The notes: generated from the sequence alone by a model not told the origin. Shown: positions 1 to 9,065, numbered from the stretch's first letter. The stretch: DNA of 38,841 bases from Verrucomicrobiia bacterium (GCA_020439995.1 JAGROY010000180.1:13499-52339); one strand, 5' to 3'. Numbers and translations: made by a program.

Positions 1-508
1 CCTCTGCAGCAGTGTAACCACCTGCCTCAGCATTGCGCACATAGGCCGTGAGTTTTCCTCCGCGCCAAATCCACACCTCTGGAATTTCAAATTTGTCATA
101 AAACGCCAGCTTGTTCAGCCCGCCACTGGTCAGCGCTACTTCGATGGCAAGATCAGGATAGTCCTTGTTCTCATGAAAGCAGTAGCATTCATCAGGCTCT
201 CCTCCGGCTTCCTTCGCCTCGTCCTTCAGCGTCATATTGCCGAAGGTCGAAAAGCGAATTCCCTTGATCCTGCAATAGGTTTCGACAAGGCGACCGATGA
301 TGCCCTTCTTGAATTCGTGATCAGTAGAATGCGGAGCCATGATTTCAATAACAGCGCCCAGGAACCGAACTCGCGCTCCTGTACCGCTGAGCAGTTCATC
401 CAGTTTCTCGTAGAGCGACCAGTCGCCCCAGAGAAGCGTGCTGCCACTCTCGGGCACCCTGTACTCCGAGTTGGTTTCCGTTTCTTGCGCTTTCAGTAGC
501 CCCGGCAT
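1..508 (-). CDS. Uma2-family (DUF820) PD-(D/E)XK nuclease-like protein, 5'-complete copy truncated by window edge
   Basis: This reading frame starts at ATG 508 (protein begins MPGLLKAQETE) and runs off the left end of the window after about 169 residues. It is almost identical to the complete copy at 656-1270, with three amino-acid differences seen over the shared part (I/K, S/T and C/R). It carries the Uma2 core PDLAIEV followed by NKLAFYDKFEIPEVWIW, which fits the D...E...K arrangement of the restriction-endonuclease fold. Uma2 proteins are common in PVC bacteria and cyanobacteria; their biological role is unsettled. Only this ATG is possible, because an in-frame TAG lies just upstream. Function beyond the fold is not known. 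Confidence 0.8.
   Translation of the reverse strand, partial: MPGLLKAQETETNSEYRVPESGSTLLWGDWSLYEKLDELLSGTGARVRFLGAVIEIMAPHSTDHEFKKGIIGRLVETYCRIKGIRFSTFGNMTLKDEAKEAGGEPDECYCFHENKDYPDLAIEVALTSGGLNKLAFYDKFEIPEVWIWRGGKLTAYVRNAEAGGYTAAE
1..508. repeat. Direct repeat, copy 1 (Uma2 gene duplication)
   Basis: Bases 1-508 match 763-1270 at a constant offset of 762 with only scattered substitutions. Similarity stops abruptly at the start codon (508 and 1270), so the two copies have different upstream regions. The left boundary lies outside the window. Confidence 0.9.
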
Positions 509-515
509 TCGGGAG

Positions 516-521
516 ACTATA
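516..521 (-). promoter_or_regulatory. Candidate -10 element of the first Uma2 copy (leaderless layout)
   Basis: On the minus strand TATAGT lies 7 nt before the ATG at 508. The second copy has TATACT 6 nt before its ATG, although the upstream DNA is otherwise different. A -10 box this close would put the transcript start at the ATG, giving leaderless mRNA. No convincing -35 box is visible. Confidence 0.25.
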
Positions 522-655
522 GCGCGGCCATGCGCCCCAGCAAAGCACAGTTTCCTTCTGGATGGAATGGCAGAGGGTTCAGAGGGTCGGGCAGGTGGAG
601 TGAGTTCTGGCTGCGCACGGCTTTGCCTAAGCTGTTCGTGACGGTAACGCTTGGT

Positions 656-1270
656 CTAACCAGCGATGCGCCTCTCGAACTCGGCGATGGCATCGCTGGT
701 ATAGGCCAGCGCAGCGCAAGGCTCCACGTCCGCAAGCATCAGGCCAGGCAAAACGGCACTCTCCTCTGCAGCAGTGTAACCACCTGCTTCAGCATTGCGC
801 ACATAGGCCGTAAGTTTTCCTCCGCGCCAAATCCATACCTCTGGAATTTCAAATTTGTCATAAAACGCCAGCTTGTTCAGCCCGCCACTGGTCAGCGCCA
901 CTTCGATGGCAAGATCAGGATAATCCTTGTTCTCATGAAAGCAGTAGCATTCATCAGGTTCACCTCCGGCTTCCTTCGCCTCGTCCTTCAGCGTCATATT
1001 GCCGAAGGTCGAAAAGCGAATTCCTTTGATCCTGCAATAGGTTTCGACAAGGCATCCGATGATGCCCTTCTTGAATTCGTGATCAGTAGAATGCGGAGCC
1101 ATGATTTCAATAACAGCGCCCAGGAACCGAACCCGCGCACCTGTACCGCTGAGCAGTTCATCCAGTTTCTCGTAGAGCGACCAGTCGCCCCAGAGAAGGG
1201 TGCTGCCACTCTCGGGCACCCTGTACTCCGAGTTGGATTCCGTTTCTTGCGCTATCAGTAGCCCCGGCAT
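656..1270 (-). CDS. Uma2-family (DUF820) PD-(D/E)XK nuclease-like protein
   Basis: This is a complete 204-residue Uma2-family protein if ATG 1270 is used. That start is preferred because it is the one shared with the neighbouring duplicate; the frame stays open to 1348, which would add 26 residues. Motifs seen are the family N-terminal segment (WSLYEKLDELL ... GAVIEIMAPHSTDH) and the predicted catalytic region PDLAIEVALTSGG ... KLAFYDKFEIPEVWIW, with Asp, Glu and Lys in the spacing expected of the PD-(D/E)XK fold. It is the second member of a tandem pair and lies 130 bp downstream of cysC on the same strand. Role unknown; family members are often duplicated within genomes. Confidence 0.85.
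   Translation of the reverse strand: MPGLLIAQETESNSEYRVPESGSTLLWGDWSLYEKLDELLSGTGARVRFLGAVIEIMAPHSTDHEFKKGIIGCLVETYCRIKGIRFSTFGNMTLKDEAKEAGGEPDECYCFHENKDYPDLAIEVALTSGGLNKLAFYDKFEIPEVWIWRGGKLTAYVRNAEAGGYTAAEESAVLPGLMLADVEPCAALAYTSDAIAEFERRIAG
763..1270. repeat. Direct repeat, copy 2 (Uma2 gene duplication)
   Basis: Second copy of the repeat at 1-508. It ends exactly at the start codon of the complete Uma2 gene, which shows that the coding region but not its upstream region was duplicated or kept similar. Confidence 0.9.
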
Positions 1271-1276
1271 GGTTGC

Positions 1277-1282
1277 AGTATA
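1277..1282 (-). promoter_or_regulatory. Candidate -10 element of the second Uma2 copy (leaderless layout)
   Basis: TATACT on the minus strand, 6 nt before ATG 1270, mirrors TATAGT before the first copy. Both copies also have a CTTT(G)CTGG stretch about one promoter spacer further upstream. Evidence is by pattern only. Confidence 0.25.
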
Positions 1283-1400
1283 GTGCCTTCCGCGAATCCA
1301 GAAAGCTTGATTTTGCTCATCACCGGCACTGCGAATCCGCAAACTCAATCAGAGTGTTGAGCATTCAGCAAGTAACGCACTCAGCACGCTAAGCCTACTA

Positions 1401-2006
1401 TCACTCCCCTGCCACAATCCGCGACTCCACGAGCGCGATGAGCCTGGCCAGCGATTCTGCTTCAGTCTCGGCTTCGGTATCGATGATGAGGTCTGCTTCG
1501 CCGGGTTCTTCGAAGGCCGAGTCCTTGCCGGTGAAGTGCTTCACTCCGCCGTCCTTTGCCTTGGCGTAGAGGCCTTTCACGTCGCGCTCGGCACATTTTT
1601 CAAATGAGCACTTCACGTAAACTTCCAGGAAATCGTCCTCGCCAATGATCTGCCGGGCGAGCGACCGGAGGCTCCGGGCTGGCGTGATAAACGAGCAGAT
1701 CGTAATGACGCCTGAGCTGACAAAGAGACGCGCCACTTCTCCCACCCGCCGGATGTTTTCCCGGCGGTCGTCGTCTGAGAATCCCAAGCCGCTGTTGAGG
1801 CCGGTGCGCACATTGTCGCCATCCAGCAACTGGGTCAATTTCCCCTGCCCGTGCAGATGACGCTCCAGAAGGTTTGCCAAGGTGCTCTTGCCGGAACCGG
1901 AGATCCCGTAGAGCCACACGACGCATCCGCGCTGACCAAGCAGGCGCTCCTTTGCGGAACGTCCTAACATTCGGCCAAACTCGGGGTAGATGTTCTCCGC
2001 AGACAT
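1401..2006 (-). CDS. cysC: Adenylylsulfate (APS) kinase
   Basis: This enzyme phosphorylates adenosine 5'-phosphosulfate with ATP to give PAPS, the activated sulfate used in sulfate assimilation and sulfation. The 201-residue protein has the P-loop GISGSGKST (residues 34-42), DGDNVR (62-67), the APS-binding DDDRRENIRR stretch (78-87), FITPAR (106-111), GLYAKA (145-150) and FTGKDSAFEEP (158-168), all diagnostic of CysC. Length is normal for a stand-alone APS kinase. It starts 6 bp after the transketolase stop, so the two are almost certainly co-transcribed. No ATP sulfurylase or PAPS reductase gene is visible in the window, so in this genome it is separated from its usual partners. Confidence 0.95.
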   Translation of the reverse strand: MSAENIYPEFGRMLGRSAKERLLGQRGCVVWLYGISGSGKSTLANLLERHLHGQGKLTQLLDGDNVRTGLNSGLGFSDDDRRENIRRVGEVARLFVSSGVITICSFITPARSLRSLARQIIGEDDFLEVYVKCSFEKCAERDVKGLYAKAKDGGVKHFTGKDSAFEEPGEADLIIDTEAETEAESLARLIALVESRIVAGE

Positions 2007-2012
2007 GACTGA

Positions 2013-3995
2013 TTAGCCGAGACTGCGCACTGCTCTGACGACTGCCTCGGAGGTCATGCCCAACTCTGCCATCACGATATCGCCTGGCGCACTGATGCCG
2101 AAGCGGTCGATCCCGAGGGGAATCCCCTGCTCGCCAACGTATTTCCACCAGAGGCCAGACACTCCCGCCTCGATCGACACACGCTTTTTGCAGGCGGATG
2201 GCAAAACTTCCTCGCGATAGGCGGCGGACTGGCGGTCGAAGCGCTCCATGCACGGCATGGAAACCACTCTCACATGGTCACCCAGTTCTTCAGCAGCGGC
2301 GATGGCGTGCTGCACTTCGGAACCGGTGGCTATCAGGATGGTATCGAGAGTACCGGTTTCCTTGCGCAGAATGTATCCACCGCGGATCACGCCCTCGCGA
2401 CGAGCAGCAGCTGGAGCCGTGTTGATATTGGGCACATTCTGGCGGGTCAGCAATACGACGCTCGGGCCATCGGTTTTCTGAATCGCGGCAACCAGGGCAC
2501 CTGCGGTCTCTTCCGCATCTGCAGGACGCAGAACGTCGAGGCCGGGAATCACACGCAGTCCGCTGCAAGTCTCCACCGGCTGGTGTGTCGGCCCGTCTTC
2601 GCCCACGCCGACGGAGTCGTGAGTGAAATAATAGAGCACGGGCAATTTTGACAGCGCAGCCAGGCGGATTGAAGGCCGCAGGTAATCGGCAAAAACTGCG
2701 AAGGTGGCACCGGATGCGCGGAAGATTCCATCGTAAGCAGCACCATTGCAGAGTGCACCCATCGCGTGCTCGCGAATGCCGAACCACAGGTTGCGCCCGG
2801 TCCAATCTGCTGGGCCGAAGTCGCCACTGGACTTGATGTAATTCTTCGTGGAGCCGTAAAGGTCGGCACTGCCCGAGAAGAACATTGGAACCTGTTCGGC
2901 GATCGTCTGCAGCACCTCACCGCCGGAGACGCGGGTGGCCAGGTTCGCGTCCTCAGGAAACACCGGAACCTGCTCCAGCAGGTCTTCGGGAACGAACTTG
3001 GCAAGACCGTTGTCGAGCTGCTTTTTGAGCTGCGGGTTCGCAGCTGCCCAGGCGTCGAATGTCTTCTGCCACTCGGCGTGGGCGGCGGCACGTTCGGCAC
3101 TACGCTTGGAAAAGAATGCGGAAACTTCCTCTGGAACGAAAAACGTCTCTTCCGGGAGCCCCAGGCCCTTGCGGGCGGAGTCGGCGAATTTTGCACCACC
3201 TTCACCGTGGCCTTTCGCGGTGCCCGCCACTTCAGGAATGCCGCGACCGATTTCAGTGCGGGCAATGATCAGCTTTGGCCTGCCATTGTCATCGGCCTTT
3301 GCCTTTACCACGGCGGCATGAACGGCATCGATGTCGTGGCCGTCCACAGTGACTGCATCCCACCCCTGCGCGGTAAAACGAGAAGCAGTGTCCTCGCTCT
3401 GCGTGACAGCGGCCATCGCGTCGAGCGTTACATCGTTTGAATCATAGATGAGGATCAAGTTGTCCAGCTTCAGGTGCCCAGCCAGTGCAACAGCCTCGGC
3501 GGCCACACCTTCCTGAAGGCAGCCGTCGCCGGCGAGCGCGAAGACGTGGTGATTAAAGATCGTGTGCTCAGCCGTATTAAACTTGGCTGCGGCCATCTTT
3601 CCAGAAACCGCATAGCCGACGGCATTGCCGACTCCCTGTCCAAGCGGGCCAGTCGTTGCTTCGACTCCGGGCGTTTCGTCGTACTCAGGATGACCAGGTG
3701 TCTTGCTGTGCAACTGGCGGAAGTTCTTCACTTCGTCGATCGACAGGTCGTAGCCGGCGAGATGCAACCAGCTGTAGAGGAACATGCTTCCGTGGCCGGC
3801 GGACAGGATAAAACGGTCTCGATTCATCCAGCGCGGCTCAGCAGGATCACATTGCAGCGCTTCTCCAAAAAGCACAGCTCCCACCTCGGCAGCGCCCAGT
3901 GGGAGTCCAAGGTGCCCGGAGCTACAGGCGTGAATGGCATCGATCGCGAGACCTCTCGCGACATTGGCGGCAACTGAAAGAATATTCTTGTCCAT
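2013..3995 (-). CDS. tkt: Transketolase
   Basis: Thiamine-diphosphate enzyme of the non-oxidative pentose phosphate pathway, moving two-carbon ketol units between sugar phosphates. The start is placed at ATG 3995 ([16 protein letters not shown]), giving 660 residues, close to E. coli TktA; the open frame continues upstream to 4166 but that extension has no family similarity. Visible motifs are [10 protein letters not shown] (residues 25-34, with the substrate-contacting His), the ThDP/Mg motif beginning GDG (156-158) with the later Asn in YDSND, the catalytic Glu in GIREHAMGA and the pyrimidine-domain signature [18 protein letters not shown]. No strong Shine-Dalgarno precedes the ATG. It heads a two-gene operon with cysC. 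Confidence 0.96.
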   Translation of the reverse strand: MDKNILSVAANVARGLAIDAIHACSSGHLGLPLGAAEVGAVLFGEALQCDPAEPRWMNRDRFILSAGHGSMFLYSWLHLAGYDLSIDEVKNFRQLHSKTPGHPEYDETPGVEATTGPLGQGVGNAVGYAVSGKMAAAKFNTAEHTIFNHHVFALAGDGCLQEGVAAEAVALAGHLKLDNLILIYDSNDVTLDAMAAVTQSEDTASRFTAQGWDAVTVDGHDIDAVHAAVVKAKADDNGRPKLIIARTEIGRGIPEVAGTAKGHGEGGAKFADSARKGLGLPEETFFVPEEVSAFFSKRSAERAAAHAEWQKTFDAWAAANPQLKKQLDNGLAKFVPEDLLEQVPVFPEDANLATRVSGGEVLQTIAEQVPMFFSGSADLYGSTKNYIKSSGDFGPADWTGRNLWFGIREHAMGALCNGAAYDGIFRASGATFAVFADYLRPSIRLAALSKLPVLYYFTHDSVGVGEDGPTHQPVETCSGLRVIPGLDVLRPADAEETAGALVAAIQKTDGPSVVLLTRQNVPNINTAPAAARREGVIRGGYILRKETGTLDTILIATGSEVQHAIAAAEELGDHVRVVSMPCMERFDRQSAAYREEVLPSACKKRVSIEAGVSGLWWKYVGEQGIPLGIDRFGISAPGDIVMAELGMTSEAVVRAVRSLG

Positions 3996-4204
3996 GGTAA
4001 ATCGTTCGGTTTGTAGGAGTCCCACAGGACATCCAAATTCTTCATCAAGCTCGCAACGATTAGCAAATATTGGCACCAGTCCAGCGAGTGATGGGGGATT
4101 GTTTAGGCCGAACTGACCTCCCCCGCAAGCAAAGTTATAGCCGACAAGCGACCCGACTGACGCCATGACTTGCGGGCGACCAGCTGCTGGGGTAACTCTA
4201 CCGA

Positions 4205-4960
4205 ATGAAGACGCCCCTGATCCTTACGAGAATGCTGATCTGGACAATGCTCACGGTAGCACTGTCAGGCAGCTTCGCCAGCGGAGCCCAGAATGCCGCA
4301 GACTACGCCAGGCAGGAATTCATCATTCTCGTCGGAGGCCCGTCATTGCACCGATGGGAGAAATTCCGCCGTCCTCAGGATCAGCACGATAAATTCTGGA
4401 GCAACTTCATGAGCAGTGCCCGGATTCGCACCCAGCAACTCCGCCGCGCCCACGGTGATGCGGCCATAATCACCTGGCTTGTCTACAAACGTGGCTACGC
4501 TGAGCGAGGAAAGGAGGACGGCCAGAATCATCTACAGACCATCCAGAATCGCGCCAGGCAACTGAACGTTCGCCTCGTCTGGTACGACACCTCCGATCAA
4601 GTGATCAACTACCTGAACAAAGGAATGAGCCGGCGAAAAGTGAAGATTGCCACGCTCGACTACTTTGGGCACTCGAATAAGTTCTGCTTCCTGCTCGACT
4701 ACAGCAATGAGATCCTTGGCGCGTCCCGTTGCTACCTGCACCAGCGGGATCTGGGCCGTGTTCGCCGCGGAATATTCATCAAAGAGCCACGCATCTGCAG
4801 CTATGGTTGCCACACTGGCGAGAGCATGGCGTCTGTCTGGCAGCGCGCCACTGGCACCCGCATGCGCGGCGCTGTGGGAAAGACCGATTACAGCGGAATC
4901 CTCGCAGGCGGCGATTCGCTGCCGGTGATCTCCAGCGAAAACGGGCACTGGGTCGAATAG
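4205..4960 (+). CDS. Secreted protein of unknown family with a possible clan-CD (caspase-like) His/Cys dyad
   Basis: I do not recognise a named family. The 251-residue protein starts with a signal peptide ([20 protein letters not shown]..., cleavage near residues 26-28), so it should be exported. The C-terminal half contains LDYFGHSN (His156) and, about 45 residues later, SYGCHTGES (Cys202), followed by [20 protein letters not shown] His after a hydrophobic strand, then a strand ending in a Cys-x-Thr-Gly, is the layout of caspase/gingipain-type (clan CD) peptidases and related domains. That relationship is inference from spacing and local motif only. It is divergent from transketolase and 42 bp ahead of a DoxX-like gene on the same strand. 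Confidence 0.6.
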   Translation: MKTPLILTRMLIWTMLTVALSGSFASGAQNAADYARQEFIILVGGPSLHRWEKFRRPQDQHDKFWSNFMSSARIRTQQLRRAHGDAAIITWLVYKRGYAERGKEDGQNHLQTIQNRARQLNVRLVWYDTSDQVINYLNKGMSRRKVKIATLDYFGHSNKFCFLLDYSNEILGASRCYLHQRDLGRVRRGIFIKEPRICSYGCHTGESMASVWQRATGTRMRGAVGKTDYSGILAGGDSLPVISSENGHWVE

Positions 4961-5002
4961 ATCCAGGCGATCGCACACGGGCTGCGTTGGCCTGCTAAGT
5001 CT

Positions 5003-5449
5003 ATGTACTCATCGAATCCACGAGCGCACGGCGCGACAGCCGGAGATGTGGCACTGGTGTTGTTCCGACTGGCGATCGCGACCGTGGTGATTGTGTTTCA
5101 ACTCACTCCGGAGGCGACGTCAGGCTGGGCCAGCATCTGGCAGGAAAAGGCCTGGCCGCTCGCTGACACTGTCAGTTCACTGGGTGTCCCGCAAGCGCAG
5201 TGGGTCACCGCATCGGCAGTCGTGCTTGCATTCCTCGGAGTCATCGGCGTGGCCACTGGATTTGTCACCCGGCTTTCTGCCATCGTGCTTCTTGGTGCCA
5301 CTGCTTTGCAGGGATATTCCGCAGTCAAACAAACCGAAGTTTCCCTGCTGGAGTTGGCAATCGTTTACGCCTGCATCTTCGTCTACCTGCTACTCAGAGG
5401 CCCCGGCCATTTATCGGCAGACAGCTACTTCCGAAAGCCGAGCGAATAA
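5003..5449 (+). CDS. DoxX-like integral membrane protein
   Basis: A 148-residue membrane protein with four predicted transmembrane segments (about residues 16-34, 66-88, 91-107 and 115-131). It ends in the DoxX-type tail LLRGPGHLSADSYF, which resembles the GxGxxSxD signature that closes DoxX proteins. DoxX members are small inner-membrane proteins linked to quinone-dependent or redox functions in some systems, but most are uncharacterised. It lies between two genes for secreted proteins on the same strand (42 bp and 110 bp gaps). Family placement is fairly secure; the specific role is not known. Confidence 0.75.
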   Translation: MYSSNPRAHGATAGDVALVLFRLAIATVVIVFQLTPEATSGWASIWQEKAWPLADTVSSLGVPQAQWVTASAVVLAFLGVIGVATGFVTRLSAIVLLGATALQGYSAVKQTEVSLLELAIVYACIFVYLLLRGPGHLSADSYFRKPSE

Positions 5450-5517
5450 TTGTTCGTTTAATCGTTCTCAACCCCGAGCGGGTCGAGCGTCACATTTCCG
5501 ATTGGATCGATAAGGAC

Positions 5518-5534
5518 AGGATTACAGAAATCCT
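5518..5534. other. Short hairpin (6-bp arms) between DoxX-like gene and next CDS
   Basis: AGGATT and AATCCT are separated by 5 nt, 26 bp upstream of the ATG at 5560. There is no U-tract. It could be a weak terminator for the DoxX-like gene or part of the 5' leader of the next gene. Confidence 0.3.
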
Positions 5535-5559
5535 AATCTTAACTACCGATCAGAACCAA

Positions 5560-6735
5560 ATGAACGCTCATCCCAGAGAAGCCCGAGCACACGCCTTCAC
5601 CCGCCTTGCAACCTCAACAGCGGCAGCACTCACGTTGTCAGCCACCGCAGATGCTGGCCAATGGAAATCGCACCCGATCATGGACCGCGCAATGGTGGCG
5701 GGCACAATCGATGCCCCATCCAACTGGCGATTTCAGGGCGGCGTGCAGTGGCTGGATCCGAACCAGATCAATCCCGCAGATGCACTGAAGGTCGCATACA
5801 CAGGGACAAGCCCCGATGGCACCGGCAGATTTCAAGTCAATCCAGCGTGGGTCTGGCTCAGCGGCCAGGACACGTACGATCTCCACGCATTCTCCCAGCA
5901 TATCAAAACCCCACTCGGAGCCCCGCACGACGCAATCAGCATTGTAGTGCAGCAATTCCTGCCATCGGCACGACCGAATGCCAGAGTCGTCAGCAGCGCA
6001 ATCCTTGAGCAGACAAGCCGCACCCAAACGCAGTTTTACCAGCAATTCCTGGCCCAGAGTCTGCGCAGCGGCGAACTTGGCGGTGTGAATGTGGAAGTGG
6101 CTGTGATCACGATCGACTACGAGGAAAACGGGCAACAATACCGCGAGGCGCTGGTATCCACCCTGAACCACATGATTCTCGGAAGCGAACGCTCGGAACA
6201 GACGCAGATGCGGCGCAGCGTGGGAATGGACGTTTTCATCGCTCATCGCTTTAGCTCTGAGATCATTGGCATGCGCGCACCCGCCAATGACTTCGAAGCG
6301 GCCAAACCTCAATTCGCCCGCATGTTAGCCAGTCGGAAGAACAACCCGGAATGGGACAGCAAAGTGCACAACTACTACGTGAATCTCGGGATACGCCAGG
6401 CGCGGGAATCCGCCCAGCAACTCAAGCAGGCGGCCCAACTCCACCAGTCCAGAATGAGCTCACTCAAGGCAGTGTTCGATGCCAGCCAGGCCCGCTACAG
6501 AGACTCCAACACCAGCAGCGACAGAAACCAGCGGAACTTCGTCAACATGATCAACGAAACTGAAACCTACGTCGATCCGCACACCGGTAACGAGCGCAAT
6601 CTCGACAACAACGGAGAGCACATGTGGATCGATTCATCCGGCAACACACTGCCAACCGACGATGCCAGCTATGATCCCCGCCTGGATCCGGATTACTGGG
6701 ATCGCGACTTCCGCCCAGCAGATCGTCTCCGTTGA
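5560..6735 (+). CDS. Secreted protein of unknown function with C-terminal coiled coil
   Basis: The open frame extends upstream to 5200 across the DoxX-like gene, but the ATG at 5560 gives a 391-residue protein with an export-signal-like N-terminus (MNAHPREARAHAFTRLATST..., Ala-rich to about residue 33) and avoids the overlap, so that start is used. The middle part has no motif I recognise. Residues about 270-330 are rich in Gln, Ala, Lys and Arg and probably helical (QARESAQQLKQAAQLHQ). The end, ETYVDPHTGNERNLDNNGEHMWIDSSG, resembles a repeated Tyr-x-Asp-Pro...Gly...Trp-x-(D/N) motif in uncharacterised exported proteins. It converges with the M56 peptidase gene. Confidence 0.7.
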   Translation: MNAHPREARAHAFTRLATSTAAALTLSATADAGQWKSHPIMDRAMVAGTIDAPSNWRFQGGVQWLDPNQINPADALKVAYTGTSPDGTGRFQVNPAWVWLSGQDTYDLHAFSQHIKTPLGAPHDAISIVVQQFLPSARPNARVVSSAILEQTSRTQTQFYQQFLAQSLRSGELGGVNVEVAVITIDYEENGQQYREALVSTLNHMILGSERSEQTQMRRSVGMDVFIAHRFSSEIIGMRAPANDFEAAKPQFARMLASRKNNPEWDSKVHNYYVNLGIRQARESAQQLKQAAQLHQSRMSSLKAVFDASQARYRDSNTSSDRNQRNFVNMINETETYVDPHTGNERNLDNNGEHMWIDSSGNTLPTDDASYDPRLDPDYWDRDFRPADRLR

Positions 6736-6760
6736 TGACTGCGGCAAAATTGAAGCAGCC

Positions 6761-6795
6761 CCCGGTGCTCGTTGCGATCTCTGCAACGGCCCGGG
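6761..6795. terminator. Two-tier hairpin between convergent genes
   Basis: CGTTGC (6770-6775) pairs with GCAACG (6783-6788), and an outer CCCGG (6761-6765) pairs with CCGGG (6791-6795). It sits in the 77-bp gap between convergent stops, a good place for a bidirectional terminator, but no long T-run follows on either strand. Confidence 0.45.
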
Positions 6796-6812
6796 AGCTT
6801 CAGAACCCACAC

Positions 6813-9065
6813 CTATTCCCCCACTGGCTTCGGTGGCTCCGGTTCCCAGGCGGCTACCCGATCGATCTTGAGGAAAACGACGTGAGCCTCATCCTTGTTG
6901 ACATGCGCTGGCGGATTCATGACCCCTACCAGTTTTGTCTGGCCTGCCAAGATGGTCGTCACCGTGTTCAAGGTGAGCTCATCGATCCGGACGGAGGAAA
7001 CATCCACCTCCTTACCCGACACTGGAGCCACCGCCTTGCGTGTCTCGACACGGGGTTCCCCGAGCCCTTCCACGACGAGAATGCGCGCATCGATGGTGAC
7101 TTCATCAGATCCCATGATCGGCACAATTTCCACGCGGGTGCCGACAAAGGCGGTGCGATTCACGGGCACGTCACGACCGTCTTCCTCGATGTAGCCAGAG
7201 ACGTATTCGATGTTCTCACCACTCTCAAGGCTGGCGGTGAGGCCACTGCGGGTGATGATGTGCGGGGAGACAATAAGTTTAACGGCGTCTCCATCCACCT
7301 TTTCGTGAAGGGCAGCTACCAACTCAGATACATCAAACTTATCCCGGTTCTCCGATACGAGTTTTAAAGCATCCTTCTTCGGAAGTGCGTAGATCTCGAC
7401 ACTGACTGCAAGGGTTGTCGGCATCTTGCCAGCGGATTGCTCGATCTGAGTCTGAATGATATCCAGGTTGTTGGTGGTAGTACGGACAGTGAGCTGGGAA
7501 GTGCTCGGATTGAAGTGAGCCGATGCCCCGTCAGGGAAAGTGACACCGCTCAACTCCAGATACTCCCGTGCAGTTCCATCCTTGCCTAGCCCGCTGTCGT
7601 TTAAAAACGTTGGAGGAACTTGATAGACACGGGTCAAAAGCGGCGCATCCTTTTCTTGATAGGGTACGAACACAACCGCGAACGGCTCAACGCGATAACG
7701 AATGCCAGCCAAATCAGTTGCAGCCTTCATGGCGACTACCAGCGGAACATTCTGCAGGCTTAGCGTGATCTTCTTGGCACTGTCGGCGGATACGATAAAG
7801 TTGATTCCCTTTTTTTCCGGATCAGATGTTGTTGTATCCAACTCACGGCTCTTGGTTCGGAAATAGTCTACCACTTCACCAAGAGTAGCGTCATCAAATT
7901 GCACCGCTGGGAGGGTAATGTGTCGCAGTTTTTCTATGATCTCCTGACTCCCATCGTCACCTCTTCGAGTCTCCATGTGAGGTGTGTCGCCATCGTCACC
8001 ATTTTCTATCGATTGATCATCTTGTGCAGCGGCCGTCATCACACCACCGATTGCGATTGCCAGCGCACCTCCCAGCACTGCCATGACAAGCAGACCTGCC
8101 AGCCCTGGACGTTGCCGCTTTTGAGACGGATCAAGCAACCGCTCAACCCGCAGTCTTACCGTCGACGGCTGCGCCATGGCGCTGGAGGCAACTGGAGCCG
8201 ATGTGACCGGTGCGCCGACTGCTTTGCGAGCCATCGCGAGCAGCAGGGCCGCGTAACTTTGCGCATCCCATCCGTTCCCCAGCACGGCATCGTCCGCAGC
8301 ACGTTCGTCCAAGAGCCGCATCTGCCGCACGGCGATCCACACCAGCGGATTCAACCAGAACAGAGCACGGCAAATTTCAGCCAGCCAGAGAAATGCGGAA
8401 TCCTGGCGGCGCACATGGGCCAGCTCGTGTTGCAGCACCATTCGCGCTTCGGGCTGCGGCCATGTTTCGTGTTCGTCTGGCAGCAGGATCTTCGGTTTGA
8501 AGATGCCAAACGATACCGGAGAACGCAGGTCGGCATGGGATCGCACAGCAACACGCTGCCCGCCAGTGGCGATCTCAGACAGAAGTGCCTGCATGTCCCG
8601 ACCAATGGGTTTCGAGGCAGTGACTAATCGTCTCGTCCGCAACCAGCCAAAGAGGAACCGCAGGAAACATGCCGCAGCCCCGACAGCCCACAGCGCTACC
8701 AGCCAGCCCTGGGCTTTGCCACTTACCTCGACGAGTGGTGGTTCGGGCTGCACCGGAGCAGGCATGGTGATGCTTACCGCAGACGCCGACAACTGAGTTT
8801 CTGAACTCAACGCGACCGGCTGAGCTTCAGCAAGTGTGCTCGCCACAGGCGAATCCTCCGCGCTAAGATTGAGCCGCCAGACAGGAGCGGCTACGCCTGC
8901 CGCGCCCAGAGCCAGGAGCCCTACGAGCGCCGCGCGCAGCAACAGGGACTGGGTAGCTGCCGAACGCTTCCGCAGCAGCCATAGGACTGCCAGCATTAGC
9001 CCGAGGTAGGCACTACTTTTCAGCAGCAGTGCCAGAATGATCACGTGCATGGGATCGTGGTTCAT
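6813..9065 (-). CDS. BlaR1/MecR1-type M56 metallopeptidase fused to STN and secretin-like domains
   Basis: The 750-residue protein starts with a BlaR1-like membrane sensor-peptidase: transmembrane segments near residues 8-31, 41-64 and 119-141, zinc motif HELAH (213-217), a downstream glutamate in LLDERAADDAVL (ligand candidate Glu254) and a fourth membrane segment near 321-345. BlaR1 would then carry a penicillin-binding domain. Here there is instead an STN-like domain (about 385-460, LPAVQFDDATLGEVVDYF ... ITLSLQNVPLVVAM) and a secretin-like domain (about 500-735, VSPHIITRSGLTASLESGENIEYVSGY ... RVEIVPIM). ATG 9065 overlaps the repressor stop by 4 bp (ATGA), so translation is coupled. Inference: a signal-activated protease that cleaves the BlaI-type repressor. 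The ligand is unknown; nothing points to beta-lactams. Confidence 0.85.
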   Translation of the reverse strand: MNHDPMHVIILALLLKSSAYLGLMLAVLWLLRKRSAATQSLLLRAALVGLLALGAAGVAAPVWRLNLSAEDSPVASTLAEAQPVALSSETQLSASAVSITMPAPVQPEPPLVEVSGKAQGWLVALWAVGAAACFLRFLFGWLRTRRLVTASKPIGRDMQALLSEIATGGQRVAVRSHADLRSPVSFGIFKPKILLPDEHETWPQPEARMVLQHELAHVRRQDSAFLWLAEICRALFWLNPLVWIAVRQMRLLDERAADDAVLGNGWDAQSYAALLLAMARKAVGAPVTSAPVASSAMAQPSTVRLRVERLLDPSQKRQRPGLAGLLVMAVLGGALAIAIGGVMTAAAQDDQSIENGDDGDTPHMETRRGDDGSQEIIEKLRHITLPAVQFDDATLGEVVDYFRTKSRELDTTTSDPEKKGINFIVSADSAKKITLSLQNVPLVVAMKAATDLAGIRYRVEPFAVVFVPYQEKDAPLLTRVYQVPPTFLNDSGLGKDGTAREYLELSGVTFPDGASAHFNPSTSQLTVRTTTNNLDIIQTQIEQSAGKMPTTLAVSVEIYALPKKDALKLVSENRDKFDVSELVAALHEKVDGDAVKLIVSPHIITRSGLTASLESGENIEYVSGYIEEDGRDVPVNRTAFVGTRVEIVPIMGSDEVTIDARILVVEGLGEPRVETRKAVAPVSGKEVDVSSVRIDELTLNTVTTILAGQTKLVGVMNPPAHVNKDEAHVVFLKIDRVAAWEPEPPKPVGE

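Noticed and set aside
530..1261. A 243-codon plus-strand frame across the Uma2 genes
   Set aside because: It is antisense to the Uma2 coding regions and its protein has no recognisable domain; the minus-strand frames match the family.
5200..5559. N-terminal extension of the secreted protein at 5560
   Set aside because: It would overlap the DoxX-like gene for most of its length and hide the export signal that begins at ATG 5560.
6732..7367. A 211-codon plus-strand frame after the secreted protein
   Set aside because: It is a shadow of the secretin-like domain of the M56 protein on the minus strand.
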